This document shows, piece after piece, positions 51,511 through 60,390 of a stretch of DNA of 64,000 nucleotides. The stretch is from contig NZ_JAHSTV010000016.1 in assembly GCF_019145235.1 (NCBI RefSeq), positions 57,314 to 121,313 on the forward strand, read 5' to 3'. The notes beneath the pieces were generated by a model. The model worked only from the letters and a program-made list of their open reading frames with translations, ran no database searches and was not told the origin of the DNA. The position numbers were made by a program, and so were the translations under genes. Each line of letters starts with the position of its first letter. The first letter of the stretch is position 1. This stretch comes from Pseudomonas farris. Lineage in GTDB: Bacteria > Pseudomonadota > Gammaproteobacteria > Pseudomonadales > Pseudomonadaceae.

Positions 51511-53609
51511 TCGGTAATTTTCTCGAAGTTGTTGTAGAACAGGTCGCTGTCACGTCCGTCGGTCATGGTTTGCAGCGAGTAAGCTCGACTCAGGCGTGCA
51601 CCGCCATCGCGGGTCAGTGGCGCCCAGACAATGTTGGCCCGACGCATGGTGGAGGTACTCATCAACTCGTCGAACGGGATGGAAACATAGATCCCTTTGT
51701 CGAAGCTGCCCTCGCCATACTCCTCCTTCGACGCGCTGGTCAGGGTGACCCAGGCGCCAAACTTCACGCCGTTCTTGAACACCCGCGACAAGTCCACGGT
51801 GGTGCCCCAGTCCCGCGCCAAATAACGCCCGACGCTGACCGCTGCAAGCATGTCATTGGGCAATTCAGTATAGCTAGTGACATGGCCCGTCACGGTCTTG
51901 TAGTCACGCAGGCCGAAGCCCTGATCATAGTCCCGTTGACGCACGAAGTTCAGGTCTGCCCCCACCGACCAGCGTTTCCCCGTGGGTCGATACAGCACTT
52001 CGCTGCCGACGCCGGCGAACATGGATTCCAGATAGCCGCCGTAGACCATCCCGTACCAATCCCGATCCAGCTGCGCCGCATGGTTAAACTGGAACGTCGG
52101 CATCGTCACATCGGAGGTGGTCATGTATTGGCGCAGATCAGTGCGCACTCGCGGCAGCCCGCTCGGCGCGTCGTAGGTGAACTTGTCGAAGTTGTTCAAC
52201 AGGTTGGCACTGAGCAAGCCGCTCCACCAGGTATTACGGGTGAAACGGTACTCCGCGTCGGCATCGGCGGTGAACTGATAAAGCAGTCCGTCGGGGCCGC
52301 CAATGTTCTGTTTGTAGCCCAGACCGAGGCCGTAACTGAACGGTTCCAGCGCCTGGGTGTAGAGCGTGGTTTCCCGGTGTGCAGTCGCCGGATTGACCTC
52401 GGTCGTACGGTGCAGATCCTTCAGCGGCTGGTCATTGTTCACAACCGCGCGGAACGTTTCCCGCGGCACGCTGGTTTCCTCGATGGACATGTCATAACGC
52501 TGGTTCACCAGGGTGAACCAGTCGATGTCTTGATTGACGCTGTTATCGAGAATCCGGCTGGCTCGCCCGACGGCTTTGGACGGATAAAAATAGCGAGACT
52601 GCTCGCCATACACCATCAACTCCGAACCGCGCTGGGTGATGCGTTTCACCTTGTAGCCGGCATTTTGCTGCAGCCGGTTGGAGACATCGGCCCAGTTGAC
52701 CTGGTCAGCCGGAGTCGACGGCTCCTGCGCCGGCAACGGCTCGGCGGGAGGGTCGTAGGTTTTGACCGGCGCCTTACGGCTGACAAAATTGGTGTGCAGG
52801 GTGATGCCGAACATCGCCGTATTGCCACGCTCCCAGCCAGCACTCAGATCGACACTGTCCGCGAGCTTGTAGACCACGCCGATGTTGATCGGCAGGTCTT
52901 GCTTGATCGAGTTGTCCAGCGGCTCATTCTTGTAATCGTTGCCCTCGTACTCGATCTTCAGGCTCAGCGGTGCCCACGGCGTTTGATAGGCGATACCGCC
53001 AAACAACGAAGGGTGCCCCCTGAAGTAAGCATTGGTGTTCACGTCCCCTGCCCTGGCGACAGCCGCCGAGCTCTCTGGCCGGTCGTTGAACTTGCTGCCG
53101 AAGACCGCCAGCGGGTTGCTGAAATCCCCCCGATTACCCAGATAGCCCCAGGCAATGCCGAGACTGAAATCCAGGTTTTCATAACGCTTGTTGGCGACAA
53201 AATATTCGCTTGAAAACAACCCGGTACCGCCGATGTCCCGGGCGCCAATGGCGACTTGCGGCGCCCAGCGAGTTTCTTCCCAAAGCCGCGCCTTTATGTC
53301 AATGGCCTTGTCTTTGAAGCTCTGGTCGCCGCTAAAATCCTCGGGACCGTAATTGCGGTTGGTGATCGCCGTGTAACGAAACGAGCCCTCCAGCCAATCG
53401 AACGGCTGCAAAGAAAAACTGTAGCGCGAGTAAGGATCGGTACGACTGGCGGTGGCGCTCAACTCTCCTGCGGGGGCCATGCGCGCAGTGGGGGTCTGTA
53501 ACAAACCGACGCCACCAAAATCACTTTGGGTGTAACGCGGCTCACCATGAGCCAATCCACAGGGCAGAAGCAATGCAGCAGCAAAACGTAACTTAAACGG
53601 GCACTTCAA
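51507..53609 (-). CDS. yjbH: YjbH-type outer-membrane polysaccharide export protein
   Basis: A 700-residue protein with a signal peptide (FAAALLLPCGLAHG) and a long run of alternating hydrophobic residues, as expected for an outer-membrane beta-barrel. N-terminal SDFGGVGLLQTPTARM and GSFRYTAITNRNYG are diagnostic of the YjbH group. In E. coli, yjbEFGH produces and exports an exopolysaccharide. It is linked by four-base overlaps to the GfcC/YjbG gene upstream and VanZ downstream. Confidence 0.9.
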   Translation of the reverse strand: MKCPFKLRFAAALLLPCGLAHGEPRYTQSDFGGVGLLQTPTARMAPAGELSATASRTDPYSRYSFSLQPFDWLEGSFRYTAITNRNYGPEDFSGDQSFKDKAIDIKARLWEETRWAPQVAIGARDIGGTGLFSSEYFVANKRYENLDFSLGIAWGYLGNRGDFSNPLAVFGSKFNDRPESSAAVARAGDVNTNAYFRGHPSLFGGIAYQTPWAPLSLKIEYEGNDYKNEPLDNSIKQDLPINIGVVYKLADSVDLSAGWERGNTAMFGITLHTNFVSRKAPVKTYDPPAEPLPAQEPSTPADQVNWADVSNRLQQNAGYKVKRITQRGSELMVYGEQSRYFYPSKAVGRASRILDNSVNQDIDWFTLVNQRYDMSIEETSVPRETFRAVVNNDQPLKDLHRTTEVNPATAHRETTLYTQALEPFSYGLGLGYKQNIGGPDGLLYQFTADADAEYRFTRNTWWSGLLSANLLNNFDKFTYDAPSGLPRVRTDLRQYMTTSDVTMPTFQFNHAAQLDRDWYGMVYGGYLESMFAGVGSEVLYRPTGKRWSVGADLNFVRQRDYDQGFGLRDYKTVTGHVTSYTELPNDMLAAVSVGRYLARDWGTTVDLSRVFKNGVKFGAWVTLTSASKEEYGEGSFDKGIYVSIPFDELMSTSTMRRANIVWAPLTRDGGARLSRAYSLQTMTDGRDSDLFYNNFEKITE

Positions 53610-54373
53610 GGAGCCACCTCAGCCAGGGGTTGGGTGGCGAGAAATTCGGCCAGTTGTTGATTGAGTTCAGGGGTCGGCGTCTCGAGATCGTCACTCCTGA
53701 TCGGTACCAGAATCCTGCTGCCGGGAGCGGCCACGACGCCCTCCTCGCGATTCCATGCCGCCACGCCCACGCGCCGCACCTGACCATCGGGCTGGATCAG
53801 CCACAGATAATCGAGCTCGGCGCCGTCGAGAATGGCGCAATCGCGCGCATAGGTACTCACTTCCTGCAGGGCACGGTAAGGCACCTGACAGGGCTGCACG
53901 ACTGCCCCGAGAATTTCCACGGTCGAGGGTCGCATCGGGTAAATCAGACGGTCGCCATCATCCAGCCGAGCATTGCGGGCGAACCCCACTTCTACGGCGA
54001 TCGGATCCAGCACCGCGACCTGGCGCCCGGTAACCGGCAACCGCTCGATCTGTTCATACAGGCGCGCGCTCAAATCCGCTCGCGCTTCCCTGCCATCGAG
54101 CAAGGCCCCCCGCTGCACAAGTTTCAGATCGAATAGTACGCCGGCCTTCAGCCGGGCCTGCTGATCCTCCAATGAGCGATGCAGCCAGGCCGCCCCCAGC
54201 CAATAACCCTCGGCGTTGGGTTGGGCGTTGTGAATGGCATCCAGCAAACGTGCCCCGGGTTTGACATCGAAGTAACCCGGGCTGCGCACATCACCGCTGA
54301 CCGTGACGCCAGCGTGCCCCACGCCCGGGCCGATCAAGAGCAAGCCAAGCAATAGAAGGTTCGGACACTTCAC
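53606..54373 (-). CDS. yjbG: GfcC/YjbG-family polysaccharide biosynthesis protein
   Basis: A 255-residue exported protein (signal LLLLGLLLIGPGVGHA). It has a beta-grasp SLBB-like region near the start (VTVSGDVRSPGYFDVKPGAR), a tandem one later (PSTVEILGAVVQPCQVPYRA), and the pattern of GfcC proteins of group 4 capsule clusters. It is thought to be a periplasmic or outer-membrane accessory of Wza-like export. It starts in an ATGA overlap with YjbF and ends in an ATGA overlap with YjbH. Confidence 0.88.
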   Translation of the reverse strand: MKCPNLLLLGLLLIGPGVGHAGVTVSGDVRSPGYFDVKPGARLLDAIHNAQPNAEGYWLGAAWLHRSLEDQQARLKAGVLFDLKLVQRGALLDGREARADLSARLYEQIERLPVTGRQVAVLDPIAVEVGFARNARLDDGDRLIYPMRPSTVEILGAVVQPCQVPYRALQEVSTYARDCAILDGAELDYLWLIQPDGQVRRVGVAAWNREEGVVAAPGSRILVPIRSDDLETPTPELNQQLAEFLATQPLAEVAP

Positions 54374-55029
54374 CGGCCAGCTCCCCGATCAGGGCGCAAC
54401 TGCACGATTTTGAGGAACAGCTGCGGCGTCAGATGCTGCTCGCTGCGCAGGATAAAACCGTCCTGGGGGTCGACCCAGTAACGGTTGGTAGCGTGAAAAT
54501 TCAAGGTGGGTGCATCCACCTGCTCGTCGATGCGCAGCAAGGCGTAATCCTTGTCCAGAATGCGAATGGTCTCGATATCGTGGGTACTGAAACGGCTGTT
54601 GACCGCAATGCCGATACGGTTGCCGTCGTAGATGTCAATCCAGCGCGTGCTGACATAGCCGTTGGGTAAATGCTGAAGACCGCGTTTGAATGGCGACTCA
54701 TCATTGAAGCGAGTGCCGTCCAGGGAAACACCCAGCCCTACGGTGCGCACCACCAAACCGTCGCGCATCATCAATACTTGCTTGCCGGAAGCGACCCAAA
54801 ACTGCAGGTCGCCCCGCCGACGAGCCATGGCCATCACCCCCTCGCTGGAGACGGTGGTGACCAGGATCTGCGGATATGGCACGGCGTCGACCTGAGCTCG
54901 GGTCAAGTTGATGGAGGCAGGCCCCGTGACGGACTGTTCAAGAGTGTCCCAGGAGGCCCTCATTAACGGGTTACACCCGCACAACAAGAGCGCCATCGTC
55001 AGACAGGCGCAGGTAGGCAAAATTTTCAC
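54370..55029 (-). CDS. yjbF: YjbF/GfcB-family lipoprotein
   Basis: A 219-residue lipoprotein with the lipobox in LLLCGCNPL. The GfcB/YjbF-type core includes LNLTRAQVDAVPYPQILVTT-like strands, GDLQFWVASGKQVLMMRDGL, VRTVGLGVSLDG and NRYWVDPQDGFILRSEQHL. It is an outer-membrane-anchored component of group 4 capsule-type export systems. It lies 14 bases downstream of the Wza-type gene and is coupled to yjbG. Confidence 0.88.
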   Translation of the reverse strand: MKILPTCACLTMALLLCGCNPLMRASWDTLEQSVTGPASINLTRAQVDAVPYPQILVTTVSSEGVMAMARRRGDLQFWVASGKQVLMMRDGLVVRTVGLGVSLDGTRFNDESPFKRGLQHLPNGYVSTRWIDIYDGNRIGIAVNSRFSTHDIETIRILDKDYALLRIDEQVDAPTLNFHATNRYWVDPQDGFILRSEQHLTPQLFLKIVQLRPDRGAGR

Positions 55030-55043
55030 GGCGGGATAGAGCC

Positions 55044-56156
55044 TTATCTGCTGTTAGCTTCGCTGAGGTTATTAACAGAGCTGGCGCCGGTCCCGAGGAC
55101 TGCGGCCGTAGGCAGAAGCTGGCTGATCAAACGGTTCCAGCGCGTCACGCCGGCCGGGCCGACATAGACGATGTCTTGCGGCTCCAAGTCGAAACGAGTG
55201 GCCAGCACCAGGGCCGAAGGGGATTCGGCATCGAGCTGGAACACTTTGGCCGGTTCGGTTTCCAGTTTGTCCGCGCCGCGAATCACGTACACCGCGTTGC
55301 CATTGGAGGTGGTCTGGTTCAAGCCACCCACCGTGCCCAGAGCATCGGTCAGGTTGATCGATTTGCTCTTGAAGCTCAACGCGCGGGGCTGATTGACCTC
55401 ACCCATGACATAGATCCGCTTGAGATCGTTATAAGGTAGGTAGAGCCGATCGCCACCCTTGAGGTAGACGCCCTGCAGCTGTGAGTCCTGGCGATTGAGA
55501 GTGTCCAGATCCAGCTTGTATTCGCGCCCATCGCGAGTCAGCGTCAGGCCTGACAGGTCTGCATTCAACGGGTCCACCCCGGCCACGCCAACGGCCTCCA
55601 CCACACTCAACGGGTTGGTGGTGATCGGTTGCTGACCGGCTTTGATCACCGCACCGGAAATCACCACGGTCTGGCTAGCGAAGCGCAATACGCTGACGTC
55701 GACCTGAGGGCTTTCGACAAATTGCGACAAGCGCTCGGCGATAAAAGCTCGCAACTCTTCGATGGTTTTACCGGCCGCCGGAATATTACCGATGTAGGGA
55801 TAAAACAGCGTGCCGTCCGGACGAACCAGGCGACCGTTGGCATCGATTTGCTGTTGGGGCCCGGAAGGCGCCGTCAACTCCGGGTGATCCCAGACCGTAA
55901 TAAACAACAGGTCGTTGGCACCCACGCGATAACCGCCCGAAGTATAAGACAACAACTCCGAGGGGACCGATTCGCGCACGCGTGTGGCGGCATCCATGGC
56001 AATCAATTTAGGGGTGATGGGAATAAGTTCCACACGGCTACTCTCCGGAGAGCCGTCACTCACCATTTGACTGGTGTCCATGTGTTGACCAGGCGAAAAC
56101 ATACAGCCGGACAAGCTGATACTTGCCAGCATAACAACAGAAAACCTACGGATCAT
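55044..56156 (-). CDS. Polysaccharide export lipoprotein, Wza type (second system)
   Basis: A 370-residue outer-membrane lipoprotein with lipobox LSGC (SISLSGCMF). The Poly_export domain begins YRVGANDLLFITVWDHPEL, with VRPDGTLFYPYIG; SLBB-type VMGEVNQPRALSF follows, then the typical DIVYVGPAGV near the end. It has a C-terminal region suited to the membrane helix (WNRLISQLLPTAAVLG). It is the export pore of the second polymer, distinct in sequence from the Wza gene at 1331. It follows yjbE after an attenuator-like hairpin. Confidence 0.9.
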   Translation of the reverse strand: MIRRFSVVMLASISLSGCMFSPGQHMDTSQMVSDGSPESSRVELIPITPKLIAMDAATRVRESVPSELLSYTSGGYRVGANDLLFITVWDHPELTAPSGPQQQIDANGRLVRPDGTLFYPYIGNIPAAGKTIEELRAFIAERLSQFVESPQVDVSVLRFASQTVVISGAVIKAGQQPITTNPLSVVEAVGVAGVDPLNADLSGLTLTRDGREYKLDLDTLNRQDSQLQGVYLKGGDRLYLPYNDLKRIYVMGEVNQPRALSFKSKSINLTDALGTVGGLNQTTSNGNAVYVIRGADKLETEPAKVFQLDAESPSALVLATRFDLEPQDIVYVGPAGVTRWNRLISQLLPTAAVLGTGASSVNNLSEANSR

Positions 56157-56189
56157 AATGGCACTACGCTAGTCGAGGGCAAGTCTAAA

Positions 56190-56223
56190 ACAAGATCACC
56201 CAGAAAGTTCTGAGTGATCTTGT
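56190..56223 (-). terminator. Attenuator-type hairpin between yjbE and the Wza gene
   Basis: In the minus-strand RNA, ACAAGATCAC (56223-56214) pairs with GTGATCTTGT (56199-56190); the stem is extended by CAGA/TCTG after one mismatch, and TTTT follows. It lies 20 bases after the yjbE stop and 34 before the Wza start, so partial termination can make yjbE more abundant than the export genes. Confidence 0.75.
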
Positions 56224-56243
56224 ACAACACACTTCGCGGGGTA

Positions 56244-56516
56244 TTAGTTGGTACCAGTAGTACCACCAGTACCGGTGGTGCCGCCCGTTCCAGAGGTACC
56301 GCCATTGGAACTGCCCCCAGAGTTTGAAGCGGCCACTGCAGCGCCAGCGATAGCCGCGCCGATCACCACGGTTTCGGCGACAGTCACACCCCCGACCAGC
56401 GGGGTGTTCAACGACAGTGGCTCGCTTGTGCTCACCGTATCGCTCACCGGTTCATCCGCTGCCAACGCTGCGGTACTCATGACAGCCAGCAAGCTGGCTA
56501 AAAGTAATTTCTTCAT
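56244..56516 (-). CDS. yjbE: YjbE/GfcA-like threonine-glycine-rich exported protein
   Basis: A 90-residue exported protein with a signal peptide (LLLASLLAVMSTAALA). A short acidic segment precedes a hydrophobic VVIGAAIAGAAVAA stretch, and the end is a low-complexity Gly/Ser/Thr tail with repeated TGGTTG units. This is the layout of the small first gene of yjbEFGH and gfcA operons. Its function is unknown. A strong ribosome-binding site (AGAAGGAG) precedes ATG 56516. The gene is separated from the rest of the operon by an attenuator. Confidence 0.82.
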   Translation of the reverse strand: MKKLLLASLLAVMSTAALAADEPVSDTVSTSEPLSLNTPLVGGVTVAETVVIGAAIAGAAVAASNSGGSSNGGTSGTGGTTGTGGTTGTN

Positions 56517-56966
56517 ATCAGACTCCTTCTCGACATCAACTCTCTAAAAGATTTGATACTAAGGGACCAGGAATGGAACAGCAAAACGATGAAGCTGACC
56601 GATTGAACCAGCCAATTCATGCGCATTGCCTCCTTTGGAGCATGTCACTTATGGGGGTTGCACGCCATAGACCGCTCCTCCCCACACCTCGGACAAAGCA
56701 TTTGCGAGGGGCGAAAGGTTATGGACTTTTTTGACGACTTTGGCCGCATAACAAGGCATTTTCAACACAGACTTTCAAGGATGAATCATTCGCCGAACAG
56801 GCTTATTGTTATTATTAGTCAGGATTCTCCCGGCCGTAGAGTCTTGGGGGCTTTATTGTAATTGTAAGTTCCAGCCAAACGGACCGCAGACAGTATTTCA
56901 ATATTAAGTATAGACCGCTAATAAATAAAGACTTCGTAGCGACACAAGTATCGGGGCCGCGAGAAG
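56517..56966. promoter_or_regulatory. Intergenic region upstream of yjbE
   Basis: A 450-base gap, AT-rich, between the yjbE start and the rfbD end (both on the minus strand). It must contain the promoter of the yjbE operon. An 80-codon + frame at 56619-56861 has no family similarity and is not accepted. No consensus promoter was assigned. Confidence 0.45.
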
Positions 56967-57866
56967 TCAGGCCTCAGAGGCTACTTTCTCCAGTTGTTCA
57001 AGCACTCGTTGCAACTCCCCTGCCCAGATTCGCGGCACCAATCCGTGAGCCTGCTCAAGAGTTTGGCAATCCAGCACTGACGAGGCCGGGCGTTTGGCTG
57101 GAGTTGGATACTCAGCAGTGGTGATGGCCTTCAAGCGTGGGCGTTTTTCCAGCAAGCCCAACGCCAGGGCCTGGCTGAAAATCTCATCGGCAAAGTCATG
57201 CCAGGTGCAGGCAGGAGCGCCGCAGTAGTGGTACAGGCCCCATTTGAGCGCGCCGTCGCGCTGAAAAATCGCCGCGAGGGTCCACAATGTATCGGCAATG
57301 CTGCCGGCCGAAGTTGGACAACCGCGTTGATCCGCCACCACAGCCAGCTCATCCCGATCACGTCCAAGGCGAAGCATGGTTTTAACGAAGTTATTGCCAT
57401 GAGCGCCAAAAACCCAACTCGTTCGCAAAATCACATGGCGCGAACAATGTTGTTGCAGTTGCTGCTCGCCAGCCAGTTTGCTCAACCCATACACGCCAGA
57501 AGGAGCAGTCGCGTCATCGGGTTTATAAGCAGTGTCATTGTCGCCACTGAACACATAGTCAGTAGATATATGCAGCAGAGGAATCCCCAACGCCTCGGCC
57601 GCCAGTGCCAAGTGCGTAACACCGTCGCGATTCACCTTATAAGCGCGTTCGACTTCGCTTTCAGCCTTGTCTACTGCGGTATAAGCTGCCGCGTTGATCA
57701 ATAACTGCGGCTTGACCCGGGCCAAGACTTCCTGGACCTGTGCCCGATCGCTGATATCCAGCTCCCTCGAGTTGTAGCCTATGACGTTAAACCCGCGCGG
57801 AACCCTCTGCAGCAACTCATATCCGACCTGTCCTTGTGCCCCGGTCACTAGAACTCGCATGGTCAT
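56967..57866 (-). CDS. rfbD: dTDP-4-dehydrorhamnose reductase
   Basis: A 299-residue short-chain dehydrogenase, last enzyme of dTDP-L-rhamnose synthesis. N-terminal VLVTGAQGQVGYEL binds NAD(P)H. INAAAYTAVDKAE, STDYVFSGDND and the catalytic YGLSKLAGE (tyrosine and lysine) are the RmlD motifs. Its ATG overlaps the rfbC stop by four bases. It is the last gene of the rhamnose operon, reading right to left. Confidence 0.94.
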   Translation of the reverse strand: MTMRVLVTGAQGQVGYELLQRVPRGFNVIGYNSRELDISDRAQVQEVLARVKPQLLINAAAYTAVDKAESEVERAYKVNRDGVTHLALAAEALGIPLLHISTDYVFSGDNDTAYKPDDATAPSGVYGLSKLAGEQQLQQHCSRHVILRTSWVFGAHGNNFVKTMLRLGRDRDELAVVADQRGCPTSAGSIADTLWTLAAIFQRDGALKWGLYHYCGAPACTWHDFADEIFSQALALGLLEKRPRLKAITTAEYPTPAKRPASSVLDCQTLEQAHGLVPRIWAGELQRVLEQLEKVASEA

Positions 57867-58402
57867 TCTCCATTCAACACCGCGCGCAAACGCGGGTTGC
57901 GCAGGTCTTTTTCCGAAAGTTGAGGCGACTCCAGGGGCCAGGCAATGTCCAGCTCCGGATCATTCCAGAGCAGACCACCCTCGTCCTCGGGGTAATACAG
58001 ATCAGTGCATTTGTATTGAAAATCGGCGACATCACTGAGCACACAGAAACCGTGGGCATAACCCGGCGGCACCCATAGCTGAAGATGGTTGTCGGCGGTC
58101 AACTTGACGCCCACATGTTCACCACAGGTGGGCGATTGGGGATTGATGTCCACAACTACGTCGTACACCGCACCTTGGGTGACCCGCACCAACTTGCCCT
58201 GTGGCCGGGTCCGCTGGAAGTGCAAACCACGCAACACGCCATATTGCGAGCGCGAGTGATTGTCCTGGACGAAAGGCAACTCGATGCCGGCATCGCGATA
58301 ACGCTGCTGGTGATAGCTCTCGAGAAAGAACCCGCGGGCATCGCCGAAGATTTTAGGCTCGATAATCAGTACACCAGGCAACCGGGTGTTGATGACATTC
58401 AT
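57863..58402 (-). CDS. rfbC: dTDP-4-dehydrorhamnose 3,5-epimerase
   Basis: A 179-residue cupin-fold epimerase. Motifs are GVLIIEPKIFGDARGFFLES, FVQDNHSRSQYGVLRGLHFQ (catalytic histidine), PQGKLVRVTQGAVYDVVVD and WVPPGYAHGFCVLSD. The start ATG 58402 (MNVINTRLPG) is the normal RmlC start; a longer frame reaching 58501 lies within rfbA. Four-base overlaps with both neighbours. Confidence 0.93.
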   Translation of the reverse strand: MNVINTRLPGVLIIEPKIFGDARGFFLESYHQQRYRDAGIELPFVQDNHSRSQYGVLRGLHFQRTRPQGKLVRVTQGAVYDVVVDINPQSPTCGEHVGVKLTADNHLQLWVPPGYAHGFCVLSDVADFQYKCTDLYYPEDEGGLLWNDPELDIAWPLESPQLSEKDLRNPRLRAVLNGE

Positions 58403-59277
58403 TTCGCAGGCTCCGTTGTCAGCACCCGTGCCAGGTATTGACCGTAACCGGTTTTGTATAGCGCGGTGGCTTGTTGATCCAATTGCGCAGCCGACAACCA
58501 ACCCTGGTGGTACGCCACCTCTTCCAGACAGGCCACTTTCAAGCCCTGCCGCGCTTCGATGGTCTGGACGAAGTGCCCGGCCTCCATCAATGAATCATGG
58601 GTCCCGGTGTCCAGCCAGGCAAAACCACGCCCGAGTACGCTGACATGCAGGTCCCCGCGCTCCAGGTAGGCGTTGTTCACGTCAGTGATTTCAAGCTCGC
58701 CGCGTATCGAAGGTTTCACTTGCTTTGCAATGCGCACCACGTCTTTGTCGTAGAAATACAAGCCGGTGACGGCATAGTCGGACTTCGGATGTTTAGGCTT
58801 CTCTTCGATCGAGATCGCTTTGCCATTACTGTCGAACTCGACAACGCCAAAACGCTCTGGATCGCTGACTCGATAACCAAAGACGGTGGCACCGGTCTGT
58901 CGTTGTGACGCTTCGCGCAACAAGGCGCTGAAGCCATAACCGTAGAAGATGTTGTCGCCCAGAATCAGCGCCACATTACTGTCGCCGATAAAATCCTCGC
59001 CGATCAGGAAGGCCTGAGCCAGACCATCAGGAGAAGGTTGTTCGGCATAACTGAGTTCAATGCCGAAAGAAGAGCCATCACCCAACAGGTTCTGGAAGTT
59101 GGGCAAGTCCTGCGGCGTGGAAATAATCAATATCTCGCGAATGCCCGCCAGCATTAATACCGACAGCGGATAATAAATCATCGGCTTGTCGTAGACCGGC
59201 AGCAGCTGTTTGGACACACCACGGGTAATAGGATGCAAGCGAGTGCCGGAGCCTCCCGCCAAAATGATACCTTTCAT
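58399..59277 (-). CDS. rfbA: Glucose-1-phosphate thymidylyltransferase
   Basis: A 292-residue nucleotidyltransferase making dTDP-glucose. Signature GIILAGGSGTRLHPITRGVS at the N-terminus, KPMIYYPLSVLMLAGI, LILGDNIFYG with the metal-binding aspartate, and EEKPKHPKSDYAVTGLYFYD. Length is normal for RmlA. It lies 45 bases downstream of rfbB and is coupled to rfbC. Confidence 0.95.
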   Translation of the reverse strand: MKGIILAGGSGTRLHPITRGVSKQLLPVYDKPMIYYPLSVLMLAGIREILIISTPQDLPNFQNLLGDGSSFGIELSYAEQPSPDGLAQAFLIGEDFIGDSNVALILGDNIFYGYGFSALLREASQRQTGATVFGYRVSDPERFGVVEFDSNGKAISIEEKPKHPKSDYAVTGLYFYDKDVVRIAKQVKPSIRGELEITDVNNAYLERGDLHVSVLGRGFAWLDTGTHDSLMEAGHFVQTIEARQGLKVACLEEVAYHQGWLSAAQLDQQATALYKTGYGQYLARVLTTEPAK

Positions 59278-59322
59278 ATGAGGATTCCCTTCAAAGTTTA
59301 ATAGAGGCAGGGTTTAAATGGT

Positions 59323-60390
59323 TCAACCGATATGGCCAAGACGCTCTGGGCGGTACTCACCGTTAAGGACTCGTTGCCACCACTCTTGATTATCCAGATA
59401 CCACTGAACCGTTTTGAGTAGGCCGCTTTCAAAGGTTTCCTGTGGTCGCCAACCGAGCTCACGCTCGATCTTGCTCGCATCAATGGCGTAACGAAGATCA
59501 TGCCCGGGGCGGTCGGTAACGAAGGTGATCAGTTCCTTGTATGAGCCCAGCTCTTCATCGCGGGGGCGCAGCTCATCGAGCAGTTCGCAGATGGTTTCCA
59601 CCACTTGCAGGTTGCGCTTCTCGTTGTGCCCGCCGATGTTGTAGGTTTCGCCCACGGTGCCGCGCGACACTACTTCGAACAGCGCTCGGGCATGGTCTTC
59701 GACAAACAGCCAATCGCGGATCTGCGAACCATCCCCATACACCGGCAGCGGCTGGCCGTGGATGGCATTGAGAATCACATGGGGGATCAGTTTTTCGGGG
59801 AAGTGGAAGGGCCCGTAATTGTTTGAACAATTGGTGACCAGCACCGGCAGGCCATACGTGCGGTGCCAGGCGCGCACCAAGTGGTCGGAGCCGGCCTTGG
59901 ATGCCGAGTACGGCGAGCTCGGCTCGTAGGGCGTGGTCTCGGTGAACAGGTCGTCGGTGCCTTCCAGGTCGCCATAGACTTCATCGGTGGAGATATGGTG
60001 GAAGCGAAAGCCCTGCTTCTGCTCCGCCGCCAGCCCTGACCAGTAGCGGCGGCTGGCCTCCAGCATGCTGTAAGTGCCAACGATGTTGGTCTGGATGAAA
60101 TCCGATGGGCTGTCGATGGAACGATCCACATGGGACTCGGCCGCCAGGTGCATCACCGCATCGGGCTGGAAACGCGCGAACAGTTCGTGCAGCGTCGCCG
60201 TGTCGCAGATATCCACCTGCTGGAATTCATACCGGGGGCTGCCCGCGACCGACGCCAGGGACTCGGTATTGCCAGCGTAGGTGAGCTTGTCGATATTGAG
60301 TACGCTCACATCCGTGTTGTCGATCAGATGGCGAACGACGGCGGAGCCGATAAAACCGGCACCGCCGGTGACGATAATACGTTGGGTCAC
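59323..60390 (-). CDS. rfbB: dTDP-glucose 4,6-dehydratase
   Basis: A 355-residue extended short-chain dehydrogenase. IIVTGGAGFIGSAVVRHLI binds NAD, HLAAESHVDRS and STDEVYGDLEG are RmlB blocks, and YSASKAGSDHLVRAW carries the catalytic Tyr-Lys. The start is GTG 60390, eight bases after GGGAG, overlapping the upstream gene's stop as GTGA. An alternative GTG at 60414 is less well placed. First of the four rhamnose genes in transcription order. Confidence 0.94.
   Translation of the reverse strand: MTQRIIVTGGAGFIGSAVVRHLIDNTDVSVLNIDKLTYAGNTESLASVAGSPRYEFQQVDICDTATLHELFARFQPDAVMHLAAESHVDRSIDSPSDFIQTNIVGTYSMLEASRRYWSGLAAEQKQGFRFHHISTDEVYGDLEGTDDLFTETTPYEPSSPYSASKAGSDHLVRAWHRTYGLPVLVTNCSNNYGPFHFPEKLIPHVILNAIHGQPLPVYGDGSQIRDWLFVEDHARALFEVVSRGTVGETYNIGGHNEKRNLQVVETICELLDELRPRDEELGSYKELITFVTDRPGHDLRYAIDASKIERELGWRPQETFESGLLKTVQWYLDNQEWWQRVLNGEYRPERLGHIG

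Noticed and set aside
56619..56861. An 80-codon plus-strand frame upstream of yjbE
   Set aside because: No ribosome-binding site before its ATG and no recognisable pattern. It lies in what should be the yjbE promoter region.
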